Shown here piece by piece: positions 14,082 to 26,500 of a stretch of DNA of 64,000 nucleotides; positions within the stretch are counted from its first letter, which is position 1; every line of letters starts with the position of its first letter. The DNA comes from Stratiolaelaps scimitus (Eukaryota > Arthropoda > Arachnida > Mesostigmata > Laelapidae): assembly GCA_019614645.1 (NCBI GenBank), contig JABWDB010000019.1:4138501-4202500 (forward strand). The letters are read 5' to 3'. Under the pieces are notes generated by a model. That model searched no databases. It was given only the letters and a program-made list of their open reading frames with translations, and had not been told where the DNA came from. A program made the translations under genes and the position numbers.

Positions 14082-15787
14082 GCTAGTAATTATTATTATT
14101 ATTATTCTGTTGACGCAGTGAGCCATATAGGCGATGGTCTCTTCGAGTAGAATAGGGACATGAAGAATCATTTGTGGGTTTCCCTCGCCATTGCGAGCTA
14201 CATATCGCTATGTGTCCGCGCGTCCGTCAAATGTTCTTAAATGGTGACCGCCTCCTCCTCCAAGTGTGTCCAATGCCTTCACCCGGACCAACTTCACGGT
14301 ACCACCCATACTGTACTAGCAGTCTAACAAAACGTAGAGCGGCTTCATACAACCCGTTGTTCTGTTGTGGTCGCTTGAAGGAAACGATAGCTGTGTGCTT
14401 CTGCCGATGCGAATGGCAGGTCTCCATGCCATTTTTACTCAGCGCCACGCACATGAACGCGGGACTGGTGCAGGGAGACGCGGCATTGGCAGATAACGAC
14501 ATTGGTTGGAGGTTTGATGGATCTCCTCCTATATGTGGACCCTTTAGTTGTCGTGAACGTTAACTATTTACTCGCTAATGAATCAATGAGGTATCCATCC
14601 AGGCTCAAGTCATAGTACCTTCATTCGCCGAGAGGGATTAACTGAAAGAGAGAGAGAGAGAGAGAGAACAGAATATTCCAAGTTGATTATTATTATATAT
14701 TACTATTCTATAATATTACAATTATTAATTGTTGTTGTTGTCGTCGCTCGTAGATGATTCTCGTAGATAAGTAGCAGCGTCGTTAATTATTGACAATTAA
14801 TGGATACTACAATATTTTGGACTGGATGTCCAAAGAAGAGGAGCATGACTTCCCAGTTCAGTTCCGTCAATCTTTCATATGTCCACTCCTCCGAGGGCGC
14901 TCCTGTGAAGAACGAATTTCGACAGCTTCTCAAAACATAACCTATTGAGGGGGTTAACTGCTGATCCCTTTGTGTTCGGCTGGTCCACAGAAGCTGTCCG
15001 CGGCGGGGTGGATATGAGAAACTGAGCTGGCGTTTCACTAGAAACGACGGAGGTGTTCCATCCCTCAAATCCTAGTTGTCCTCGTATTGTATACTCTATG
15101 GGAGGGACACGACGTCACCTCGTTGTGGAACCCCGTGGCCACTATCAGGAATATCACAATGTCCCTGTCGATAACGATGGGGTAAAATGATGTGGTCGAA
15201 TCTGTTGTACGTATTACCTGCAGACATAGAAGCATTTAAGGAGTGCCGTCCTTGAGCACTTGGGTATCGAGCCGAACCACCCTTCGGAATCCACAAACAC
15301 GTCACCTCAGCCAGATCGGGGGAAGGACGCGTTGGAAACGGTCTTCTTTGTGCGTTTGGGCATGCGTTCTTTGTGTCCGTATAATCCGTGTATCCCATTA
15401 CTGTTAGGGTGACGACGATTGTTATTTCGCTAGTATCAGATCAATAAGCCAACTTTAGCTGCTGCCTGCTTTACAAAAAAGGCGTGTTTACAACGAATGG
15501 ATTCATTGAGTCCGGGAGGCGTTGCAGTAGTGGACGTCATCATTGTAAGCTGATTCAAGTGACTGCGTACATCATTTCGTGGTCCATTCATTCGAAGGGC
15601 ATTACACCAAAGGCAATATACTTTTAAGCCAATCATGCGTTCAATATGTGGCTCTTCCCGCCCTGCTCGTCCTCGATCAGACATTTTCCCCGACTTATTA
15701 TCTCTATGGCCGTCCCCTTACGAGAGACGTCGGGACGATTAAATCTCGTCCGTCTGCGAGGAACTACCACGCTTATAATTTTACCAT

Positions 15788-15791
<4 letters not shown>

Positions 15792-15820
<29 letters not shown>
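15792..15820. repeat. (TA)n microsatellite
   Basis: An uninterrupted TA dinucleotide run of about 29 bases. Confidence 0.9.
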
Positions 15821-15823
<3 letters not shown>

Positions 15824-18362
15824 TCGTTCCGGAACCATTCCGTCAGTCGGGTGCTTGGCGGGTCTGCATTTGCGTCCTCACATTATATCGTCGCCACTAG
15901 ATAAAGATGCTCACGGGTAGCTGGGGTGTGCCAAATAGGGCGCCACCTGCCATCAGCCTGTGGAAAGTCTCCCGCGCTGTGTTTCCTCGCAAGTTGCCTT
16001 CATCCCAAGAAGTTCAACCATAGCCATATTAGGTAGAGATATCTGAACGCTTTCAAACAACGTGTGCGATGTTTAGATTGACGGCTAGACGGCACGTGCG
16101 TAAGCGTGTCTCCGTCTGCCATTCTGCAAAATACGAAAATATGTCATATTTGTGAAGGGCAATATATTGATTGCAGTAAAATTCCTTCATCTCGCTGGCG
16201 ACCCGTTTTTGGTTAGCTGATCCAAGACAGACACCGCGATCGGCAGTTGCCGATTCAGCACACCGAGAGCTTTGACTAGTAGGGCATTAGCATACATGCG
16301 GTCGATCGTTGCGGTTTCCGCATCCGAGCGTGTATAGCTGCCGCATGTCGGTTCATCCGGTAATTCCAGGCCCGCCGCGCAACACGTACGACTATGATAT
16401 ATCGAAGCGTCGTAGGACCTGTAATGCCTTTTCAGCATGGCGTCGGGAGCAATAGTATGGACGAAATGGTAAATACGGCCATTGATTACAGGCTGTCTGA
16501 GAGTCGCCCTTCAAGAGGGAACGGATGTTAGTGATGATCCAATGTAAATAGCGATCGTAGTGATAGTCTCAGTAATACGACTCTCTGTCTCACCTATGTA
16601 ATATAGATCTTAAGCTTAGATCTACTATAAATTAGTATAATAGCAATAAATATAGTGTTTTCTAATTGGAATTGTAACTTGTTTTCACTTTTCAAGCTGA
16701 TGAAGTACGGCGTCGAACAGTCGTCAAGGATAGTATTACAATGTACGCTACGGACGTGAGAACGGTTATTTATGCCAGATGTGAGATGACAAAGATCCGA
16801 AGGCGGTTCTCAACTTTACGTTTAGGATAAATCAAACCCAAAACATGCTGTCAATACAGTTTCTCTCCAACAGGTGGGGGTTAACTCGTGTGGTTTTTTT
16901 GGTTAGCACAACTTGTCCGACATTTCTATGAACGTGGAAAACATGATTAATTAAAGCAATCAATAGATGTCTCGTAGACAGTAAACGTGCGATGACGTAA
17001 AAATCAAGTTAATGCGATTTAGTTTGTACTCTTCAGAGTTCAGCGACAGTTGGGTGCGGCGTTACACCGAGCTGAATCGAGATGGGAATTAAAATAGTTG
17101 AGCAAATTTTCAGCTTCCCAGGCAGGAATCTTCACTTCATCTATCCTATGGAGATTAGCTCAGTGTTCTGATCGCTTTAATCGTTATAACGGGCCCAATT
17201 TACTTGTATGTGGGCGTGGATTATGGATGTTTGGAAAACTTGACAATTAAATCAAACTGAATCAACTAAATATAATCCGCGAAGAACTCGAAGCGAATTT
17301 ATACCAGTAGAAAAGATAGAGTTGTCAGATCTGAACTTCGCACCGAGTCAGTCGAATCAAAACACACAAGATGTTTGTTTACCATTATAATGTCATATTA
17401 CGGGAACATATTATCACTGTTTAATATATATATGAGTCAATTTGGTTTTTCCAACGATTCCATTTCAATTTAATAGGGCAAATCATTCTACAAATCATTA
17501 TCTCATGGCTCGAATAATGTCCAGATAATTTCCAGGTCTGTTTAATTACCTTTCGCTTCCCGTTGTAACAGCGGTCATTTACTATTCGGTTCGATTACTT
17601 TTTTTGATCTGAGATCCACAACAACCAATTGCTGGACACTCATAGGCTGCTTGCTTCACTGGTCTGTTTGGATTGTGTTCACCGTAAGAGGCCTGGGTTA
17701 CCTATTTTCCCTGCGGCTAAAACTATGGTAGTAGCAACTACCGTGTACTACCCGAGTATCGCTCTAGCTTCCGTCCGCGTATTAGCATACAACCAACGCA
17801 ATGCTAATTATCTAAGTAGCTTCTCGACAGCGTTAGCTTCCGGTGCCCTAAGTGGCTTCTGTTGGGCAGAAGCCATTTATTCACCATGATTGTCTAAGAC
17901 AGGTTGTTTCGACCCGATTATAAAATTAGCGATAACCTTGCGATATCTGTATGCATCGTGCGCCCTGTCTAATCTTCTCATTGTACCGGTGATATTAACA
18001 TACATGTTGCTCCCTTCATTTCTTTGCGTTCCACTCTATCAGATACGTGCACTATGTACCGCTACATGCCTCTACAGTACCTGCCAGACTCTGTGCCTTT
18101 CGGTCAAATCTCGATTGATATTTTTACCTGAAGGACCAATAGGTCCCTCGAGGGGCGTCAGTTCCTCAGACGCTACCACCCGCCGTTCGAGTTGGCTTGG
18201 CGGCACGGCTATGATGACTTTGAACGCTGGGGCTTCTCCACCCGTCATGACCTCCGATTTCCTATGTTGATTTCCCAATGCGTTTGTGTTGACAGTAATG
18301 TCTGTTGGCGTCGGACCCCGTGCAGCGTGCATCGTGCTGGGTAAATCTTCCGGTGCGCCAAG

Positions 18363-19247
18363 TCATGCTGTCGGCGAGGATCGCTTGCAAGGCGCACTCC
18401 TCGACTTCGGCTTTTCGGAGCCAGCCCGTCCACTGATCTTTGTCAGTTTTGCCTTCTTGTGTGAGTCGTTTCCCGAAGCGTACGTATGTTCTATGAGTTC
18501 TACTGTTCTCCGCTTCTGTTGATGCTGAGAAGGGCTGGCGGATTTCAGTGGAATTACCGCTGCACTTTGACACCCACCCACCGTCTCAACGGGCTTGCCT
18601 GTTGTACAGCCTAGTGCTTCAATGTCTAGCGGTTCAGTCCTCTTTGGAGCCTGTTCGGACGCCTTCATCTCCTGCTGTTCAAACCCTTCCAGCGTTTGCC
18701 GCACCTCTTCCACTGTCATACGACTGAGACGATCCGGATTACTCAGTAGGAACCGGCGAGCTTTCGCGAATCGGGTGCCGAGTGCCAGCTTGTCCCTGAC
18801 CATGACATTACTAAGCTCTGTTGTATACTCGCACCGTGCAACGAGCCGATGCAGACGTTTCACATAGTCATGCACCGTCTCGGTTTCATTCTGTTGCACC
18901 CGCATGAATTGGCCTCGTTCAAACAGCACGCCGTTCGAGCAATTCATCCGCTTCGCCACATCCTCAGCGTACTGCCTGAGTGAGGTGCACGGCTGATCGC
19001 CGTTAGGCTGAGCTTTGTCTCGCAGGACACCGCTTGTTCGAGCATTCTTGAAAATCCACCGATAATGCTGCCCGACCACTGACCTGAACTTCGTGAGCTG
19101 GGCGCGTGGTTGCTCTCGATACACGCCATTTTTCAACGCGTAGCGATGCCATGCATCGTAAACGATCCTCCACACTTCGTTGCTGGCAAACCCCTCGATC
19201 ATCGGCGAGAAGCTCGGTGTCGCCGACTCAGCAGCTGCCGACGTCAT
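18363..19247 (-). CDS. Gag-like protein, Ty3/Gypsy-type LTR retrotransposon relic or domesticated gag
   Basis: This is an intact 294-codon single-exon frame. The core is retrotransposon-Gag-like. It has an aromatic-rich N-terminal helix region (VWRIVYDAWHRYAL), a segment of the form Q-x-E-T-E-T-V-x-D-Y-V-K-R-L with L-V-A-R-C-E-Y, and then V-R-D-K-L-A-L-G and a helix ending in TLEGFEQQE. This order is typical of the capsid region of Gypsy Gag. The C-terminal 80 residues are basic and Ser-rich. I see no CCHC zinc knuckle in frame and no protease, reverse transcriptase or integrase downstream. I also found no flanking LTR pair or primer-binding site. It is either the surviving 5' part of a decayed element or a gag captured by the host. 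The ATG at 19247 is the first in frame. Confidence 0.72.
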   Translation of the reverse strand: MTSAAAESATPSFSPMIEGFASNEVWRIVYDAWHRYALKNGVYREQPRAQLTKFRSVVGQHYRWIFKNARTSGVLRDKAQPNGDQPCTSLRQYAEDVAKRMNCSNGVLFERGQFMRVQQNETETVHDYVKRLHRLVARCEYTTELSNVMVRDKLALGTRFAKARRFLLSNPDRLSRMTVEEVRQTLEGFEQQEMKASEQAPKRTEPLDIEALGCTTGKPVETVGGCQSAAVIPLKSASPSQHQQKRRTVELIEHTYASGNDSHKKAKLTKISGRAGSEKPKSRSAPCKRSSPTA

Positions 19248-19972
19248 ACTCTTCTCCTTGATTGGCTCGCCTGTCCTTTGAGTCCCGACTAATTATCCGC
19301 ACTCGATTGACACAGTGATTGACGTTTGCCGCATCCAGACGTTCACTGGCTTATTAACTCGTTGGACAAGTGCACGATACCATTTACGGCATATTATTGA
19401 GGTGCCTATTTTTTTTTTTTGTTATTATCTAGTCGAACAAACCGACCATCCCAATTGGTCGCAGCATTCACACATTCTAAACGTCACCCGACTAGCTGTA
19501 AACAAAATAATCCCGCGCCTTTTACGGGTGCGGCGTTGTGACCGGTATTCTCGAGCTCACGGAGACGGATCGGTCGCCTGGCCTGGGGGCGGGCTCGCCG
19601 TCGCTTGAAACGGGTTTCTTCGTGCTGTTGGTCTTGTTGTTATCGCTACTGCTGATGCTGTTGCTGCCGTTTGGACTCGTGGCTCACAGCGCGGTAAGGG
19701 ATCTCTGACAGCCGATGTGTCGGCGTTCCCCTGAACTTAAAATGAGTCTCTCCGAATCGCTCAGATCGAGCACAACCGTTCCGTGTTGTACTCGACGTGG
19801 CTAGATTGTTTGCGAGATATTTACCATCGTATCTGCACTATAACGCCGACACTTATTGTTGGCGCTTGAAGGCCGCTTAAGTCCCGCCCGATATCAATCA
19901 ACAGCTAGCGTCCGTGCGTTAGTTCGTTAGCGCAGTGTGCTTTTGTAGATCTGGAAGATTGACCCGGTATGG

Positions 19973-19975
<3 letters not shown>

Positions 19976-20018
<43 letters not shown>
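19976..20018. repeat. (TA)n microsatellite
   Basis: A run of about 43 bases of alternating TA, with a second shorter run at 20195-20215. Confidence 0.9.
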
Positions 20019-20022
<4 letters not shown>

Positions 20023-22995
20023 GTGACTTGTAATATGTGTTCGGTCGAGTGAATAGCGTTGACTGATCTCGAAATCGACCGAAATCGAGTGCTGGTCTCG
20101 AATTACGAATATGTTTTAGTTGCTGAGAACCTAGAGAACTGATTTGAGAAGATGACGCAACTCGCTAGAGAGGAGTCAAGCGCAGTGTGCAATACATATA
20201 TATATATATATATATTAGCTGACATATATTATATCAGACGTTTGTTTGATCCGATTCACGCATAAGTTGAAGCTCGTCTGGCTCAGACGAGAGAGCGATG
20301 CTACATAAATGTTACATTATCCGTACACGGTTCGTGGACAAACTGTGTTTTGTCCGGATACTTTTGCTAATAATTGTGATTGTGCTTGCATACGCGGCTT
20401 GCTTTCATTCAGGCTGATCCCGGCAAATGGGATCCATTGCCCCCCATTGTGGGGAGGCGATGGCCAAATCTCGAACGCGTCATTGTTCACCAAATACTGG
20501 TGGCGTTCACTCGTACATGAATGCGACGAAGTACAACGTCAAATTGATGAAACGTGTTGTGAAGTGCATCGTCCCAAAACTTCGAGACGCTTCGAAGCTA
20601 AAGGAGAGAGAAGGAAGTAAATGATCACTCGATGTCGGGGGTGACGAGGAGTTACATTTGTCAGTTGGCCGTCAAGCACCTGTAGTGGCTGGATGACTTG
20701 CTGACACATTGCGCGTTCAATATAGACCGTAAATATTCATAGAATGGCAATTGGGTGGTTATCCGGAGCGGTACCGTGGAAACTAGTCCACCAAGAACCG
20801 AACTAGCTCGTGCCTATAAACTTTCCTCACAACTTATATGCTATATTCAACTTGTATTATAATTACAGTACGAAAAATTACTCATAATAGTACTTATGTG
20901 CATCTTACAATCGAAGTATTGTAGATCTGCACGAAGGGCGGACTCTCGTATGAATTGACGTTTCACGAATAAGCTGTCCCAACCAAAATCAGCGCAGATC
21001 TCATCTTCGATGTCAGCCTGACATTTGCTCACTTTCCAGAAGCTCGAGTTGTTTTGAGAAATTCTCCACGTTCTGAACAAAGAAAGGGAATTTCTAAGAA
21101 AATGACAAATTATTGTATGTCACAGGAAAACATTTGCTGGACCCTGCATTTAGTGAATTTTCCATAATGCTATCCTCTGAGAATTAATAATAATATCTTA
21201 ATATTAATAATAAAAGTGAGTTATTATGTGCCCTTCCTCCACGATGGAGGTCTCGATACTAGGGGTCTTAGCTAGGCGACATTGTGGCCCTTGGCGAAAA
21301 TCATCAAGGTGCAAAGGTCTTCAAATATGAGTCGTCCACGGTAATATCTCATTAGCAGCTCATAAACAGGTCAAAACAGCAGGGTAACGGAATGAACGAA
21401 CAAAGCCTAATAAATAACATTTCGTATACAGAGCAGACGACCACAAAAAAATGATTGTATTCGGTAAAATTCGGATGAGCTAAACTACACATCCCTCTTC
21501 GTGCCGACATTTTGTTCGACTCAATTGGAAAACGTCAGCTTTTTTTTAAAAGAGAAAGTTGGCCTTCTAGCTCGGTCTAACAAACCTAATATAAGCTACC
21601 GAAGAGAGTGCCCATCAGCTTTCAACACGTGTCCCAAATATTCGACTTGCCAGACTTAGCTAAGTGAACTCGAGCGTCCTCCGCCCCGAGAGCAGGGACC
21701 CGCATAATTCGTGTGCTGTTCGAGTTGCTGGGAGTCCTGTTAGAAATCCTGTGAGATGTGTTGTGGGTCTCCAACTGGTTAAACTGCATTGGCTCGGCGT
21801 TTCCCTCTCCTTACCGTACTTTATCCGCTGTTGGGGCCTCAGTGTCCTCACGCCCGACTAACTCACAAGTTCTGTTTATGATTAAGAGAACGGCCTTCGA
21901 TCTTGGCGCGTTCAACGAAGATTCGCCAAACGCTAAAATAATCTCATGTCAGCGGCGCAAATTCGATCATTGAGAGATATTATGGCACATCTTAAGTGAG
22001 CAAGTTTGTTTTTGTACACATTGTACACTAAAAATAATAACGAGAAACTAGCACTTTGCCCTTAAAATCATCGTAGCGGATTCGGTGGGTTTATCTATTC
22101 TTCACCGCAGGACACATACTCACAGGCCATTCCTGAGCCTGAATATAGCGTACTGATGCATAATAGCTATAAATATGGCAACCTTTGCTTATTCTTCTAT
22201 AGCATCGTGCGTTATACAGGACGCCAGAGTTGGGTTGCCAGGCCACGACTGCGTGAACGGCCAAGATTCGACGCGAATTCCCGAGGCCGCACAACGACCT
22301 CCGCGTTTCCTCTCTCAACACTCAGCCTTCATTCTCCCTCGCCATTCTATCTACCGCTCTATCTCCATGTCTCTTCCCACGATCTCGGCTTTTCGTTGCT
22401 ACAATCCTCTTACTGTCGGGGCGCAGGGGGAGGAGGCAATGCGTGGGGGTTCTCTCAGGTTTCGTAGCTACCTTCCTGATGCGGATACTCTCGGCTGCCA
22501 TCTCTGACGTCTCCTTTTTCTCTCGTATGCCCGTCCGGCGTCCTCGACGAACGCGTGGCTCGATGCGTGGGCAGATCAAGCGACGGCGAAGAGCCGTTTC
22601 CCGCCCTCTCTACCGACGAAGAAAGCGTCGGCGAACGAACTTCATTGAGATGCGTTCGTAAGCGGTGGTCGGTCGGTCGGTCGGTCGACAGGCAGGTAGG
22701 ACCATTATATCTTCTTTCTGCCAGCCCTTATCGGAGAAGCTGCCAAGAGACGGACCTCCCGGGTCCCCGAGGCCGGCTCCTTCTCTTCGGCTTCTATGTG
22801 GGTTCCTGGGATAGGCTGGCACTGTCTTCTCGGTTACCTAGCAGCACCGTTGCAGGGGAGCATTGAGTTGGAGGTCCGCTAGAGGCTGTGTGGCCCTGAA
22901 CGCGCGTAGGTAAGAAGGACGGTGCCGTATCCTGCAGGGACACGGAGGGGGTTCTGGAGAAGAGGAGGGATATAAAGCAGGACCTACCAGCCAAG

Positions 22996-23030
22996 CTCCA
23001 CTCGAGAGAGAGAGAGGGAGGGAGAGAGAG
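22996..23030. repeat. (GA)n tract upstream of tryptophan hydroxylase
   Basis: A purine tract of GA units with a GGGA interruption. In arthropods GA tracts often occur in promoters bound by GAGA factor. That role is inferred from position, about 560 bases before the start codon. Confidence 0.6.
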
Positions 23031-23251
23031 ATATTGGCCTTATTGCTGGGAATCACATTCCAACTTCTGCCGCTTCCATCGCTTCATCTGCCGATGTCTG
23101 GCTGTGCGGCTCCTGCTGGTACTGCAAACTGTTCGCCTGGCAACGCCAGCAGGCCGCGGGCTGGCGACGCGTTATCTTCGCCTACCGTTGCCACCTCCCC
23201 CCCCACGCGGGACCGCCTCTCGGTATGCGCCTAGCTCAGCTTGAAGGACGT

Positions 23252-23263
23252 CGCGCATGCGCA
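23252..23263. promoter_or_regulatory. Candidate NRF-1/Ewg-type palindrome
   Basis: The core GCGCATGCGC matches the known NRF-1 (fly Ewg) palindromic site. It lies in the GC-rich segment about 330 bases upstream of the tryptophan hydroxylase ATG. Binding is not shown. Confidence 0.35.
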
Positions 23264-23590
23264 GCCGGAGCGCGAAACTTCGGTAGCGCCAAGTGCATCT
23301 TGGCGAAGATCTTCACTCGCGTGGAGACGGCGATGAAGCGCTGACCTCGACAGCGTCACTAGTTGGTGGAGGCAACGCAGGCCGAAGAAGGACAGACATA
23401 TCGTCACGTCGTCGTTGGCCGCTGCAGCGACCGTCCTCTTGGAGGTCCAGTCGTCAAGCTTGCTCCTCCCTGCCCGAGTGCAGGAGAGCGCACCAAACTC
23501 AAGTTCAAGATGTTGTCCTCAGGAACTTCAAACGCGGCTCTCCGACGCCGTTTCCAGTTTCAGCGAAGAAGGTGCTGCTCAACACCTGCA

Positions 23591-26500
23591 ATGGCCTCGC
23601 TTTCCGACTTTCCGGATAATTTTTTCGAGGAGATCAAGGTATAATAATCGTGACAACAATAATTCACTATGTTCGCTGTTTGAATAGAATCCTAACCACG
23701 CACCTTGAGCCACCTTGCTCCCGGCACTGCCAGTCAACGAGTTGTAAATTGATTTCAAAATTGTAATTAATACTCTTCGTCGTTGTAATCACCATCGTTA
23801 TATTGATTTTATACCTTTCGTTACGAATCGAGATTTCTCTCTAGGAATCGAGAAAATGTAAAAGCGCAGTGATACCCCCAGGCCCTCTTCTCTTGAACAC
23901 GCCCGGTGTATGCTTTAATTAAGTCATTCCCTTCGGGAATCCCTCTCCCAGTGGACAAACTTCGCGTCCCAGGCGGAACCGGTGAGAATCAAGGACTACA
24001 ACAAAGAGGTTCATCCTCTAAAAATACCCACATCGGCCCAGAGGGAGGATGTCCAACAGCCTTATCACTAGATATATCGCACCGTTGGCAGCCTGTGCCC
24101 GTGCGACTAAGTGCATTTATGCGAGATTACAAACGAAGTACAAGATTGTAAATTAAATGAAGCACAAGATTGTAAATCATATCCACTAGTGAACAACGAT
24201 CACTGTCCGTTTTCCTATCGTTTGTATACGAGTGATTTATGTCGAAATTTCAATCGTTTCAACAGTGTAGTATATACGCTTTAGTATTTGCTGATAGTTC
24301 CTACCGAACTAATCAGGGGAACTCCTTTTTCAAGCTTGCCCGTGCACGACCGAAGCATCGCCCTCCCTTAAACCCATTCAGGTGTGGCACTATACAGTTC
24401 AATGTTCAGTATTGGATACACGCTGTCATCCCGCAAGCCTGCATATCATAACTTGTTCGAAAAAGTAACCGCCCGCGTAACTCATTCGTGTGTGTCGTTG
24501 GTGTCCTGGTGCTACGCGTCAACATAGAGTAAAATCATTATACACGACTCGGATAAGGAGGAGGCCGAGAGTTCGGAAGAGAGCAACTCACCTACGGCGG
24601 ATGCGTCGACGACGCGATCGGTCACCGCGAACGGTACGTACAGCTGTGAAATTCAGCGCCGAGTTTGACGGAGAGATTGGTTATCTGATTGGCGTTTTTC
24701 TTTCTTTTTTCGCTCAGATATAATCGGACTTAGCGTGGATTGATTATCTATTCGTGGCAGAAACATTTTATGGTTGGCGCTAAACCGTTCATGTTTCGGT
24801 TGCGGTCCCCCTGCTGTAAGAAGTCAGAGGCCGCAGGTTCGAATCGCGCGACAGCCCGGTGAGGACGTACCGAGAACTTAAGCGTGGTACTAAAAAGAAC
24901 CGCATTTCCGCTGATAAATCAATAAAGTATTCATTAAATTCTTTGTTTCCTTTCAATCATAAGCCGATTGACCTCCGGCGTTGGACGAGACACGATTATC
25001 GTAAATGGATGTGCGATTAGTGGACAACCATCGCTATTTAGTTAGAGTCACAAGCCGTGACTTTTAATAATAGTAAATTTCTGGTGTCTTCGTTTCATTT
25101 TCTAATCAACCTGTGTTATTTTTTGGCCAAAAAAAATTAGCTAAAACCTTCGTTTGTCAGAACCAATTAGAGAATAGATTGAATCCCCTATGGGTATATG
25201 GCCTGCGTTTAAGAGCACGCCTTATCCATAGTCAATTTGGTAATCATCAATTACCATATTTTTAATATACATTGTATTGCTTACGGTTCCACACTAAAGC
25301 CAGGGCTGGCCCGTACTTCAAGAAATCCTTTCGTCGTTGTCGACTTTTTTTAGAGCAAATCAGCATCGATGAAATGGAGAAGTTTTCGAGATCGTTCTAC
25401 TTGACCCCATATTCCTTGCTGTATTCCCACATTCACCGTCCCTAGCTTATTACGAACATGATATTTACGATCGACGGTCAATGGTGTATATGTTAATATA
25501 TCGATATTTTCGATATCCGTACGATGCGATATTAAAACTCTTTGAAATCATATAGCACGTGGGCCTTGCATAATTTGGCAGTTTGCTGAATTAGCAAGCG
25601 CTCCATTGCTACAGGCTTGCGACCTGCCATCAGCGTATGGGTCTTCGTGATCCCATATGCAGCATTCGAGTAAAATCGTCGAGACCGGTAGCCTGGTGGT
25701 GCATTCGTGTGCGCCTTGCAATCGCGGGAGACCGGTGATTGTGCGGGCTCGATCTCCGCCGTTGCACATTTGCATTTAAAGGGGTTATCCGTCTTACTAA
25801 GCAGTGCCTAAGAAAGCCGTTGTTGAACCGTGAACTAAGTTAAAATGTGTAAAGCGTCAGCCCGGAAACATTTACTTGCTAGACTATAATCAGGCCAAAG
25901 TATTCAGGCGAATTCTTCAAGGCATTTGCTCGTTGCAAGTGCGGGAATTGCCCCAGATAATGACCTAATACTGTTATGTCCTTTGAAGCACCATGGCTGA
26001 TGGTGATACGCCTCACACATCGAGCAAGAATCTGCGAGTTCATTTAGATAACTGGATACCTTTATATGCCAATATACGGCAATCCGTTTTTTTGGAAATG
26101 CACTTAATTTAATCACCAATACATTTGTCGTTAGCATAATTTATTTTTTCTTCGTTCTATGAAATATATTATATAGCAATCCCGGCACCAGAATCAAATG
26201 AATGATGATGCTTCACAATACACGCCAGCGTGTTGTATATCGCGCCACTCGACAAACAATACTTCTGAGAGAAGACCTGATGCTGTTACCTATATGCAAT
26301 TGCATTTTTTGTTTTCAAGCCGAGCAATAGAAGCACCGAGAAATTGGAAACATTTCGAAATTGTTAAAAAAATTGTCCATCCCAAGTTTTAATCCCGCTA
26401 ATGATTTCATCGAACGCTTACCTTCAGCGTTATCGGCTCCAGTTGTCGAGGCGGTGTCCGAGACATCTGAGGAGGCGGAGCTCGGAGTTCGGGAAGCTTC

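Larger units (their letters stand above)
13616..18362. other. Intergenic, AT-rich, no recognised gene
   Basis: The stretch contains AT-rich runs, a (GA)n tract at about 14646-14668 and a (TA)n tract at 15792-15820. An open frame on the - strand at 16187-16438 has reasonable amino-acid composition, but it matches no family I recognise and has no clear splice partners. The 3' flank of the Gag-like ORF (about 18072-18362) shows no zinc knuckle, protease or reverse transcriptase in any frame I examined. Confidence 0.5.
19248..23590. other. Intergenic region and 5' flank of tryptophan hydroxylase
   Basis: The left half is AT-rich with (TA)n runs at 19976-20018 and 20195-20215. From about 22450 to 23590 the DNA becomes GC-rich. 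It holds a GGTC tandem run (22664-22685), a (GA)n tract (22996-23030) and a CGCATGCGC palindrome near 23252-23263. This looks like the promoter and 5' UTR of the gene starting at 23591. Open frames here look like by-products of GC-rich sequence. Confidence 0.5.

Noticed and set aside
14787..15398. Two - strand frames considered as decayed reverse transcriptase or transposase
   Set aside because: No YxDD, DDE or other catalytic motif is visible; the resemblance was only compositional.
18072..18573. Search for a zinc knuckle or protease after the Gag-like ORF
   Set aside because: None of the three - strand frames shows a CCHC pattern or a D-T/S-G-A motif.
22443..22661. Arg-rich + strand frame in the GC-rich patch before tryptophan hydroxylase
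   Set aside because: The composition reflects CG-rich triplets. There is no conservation signal or splice link to the downstream ATG.
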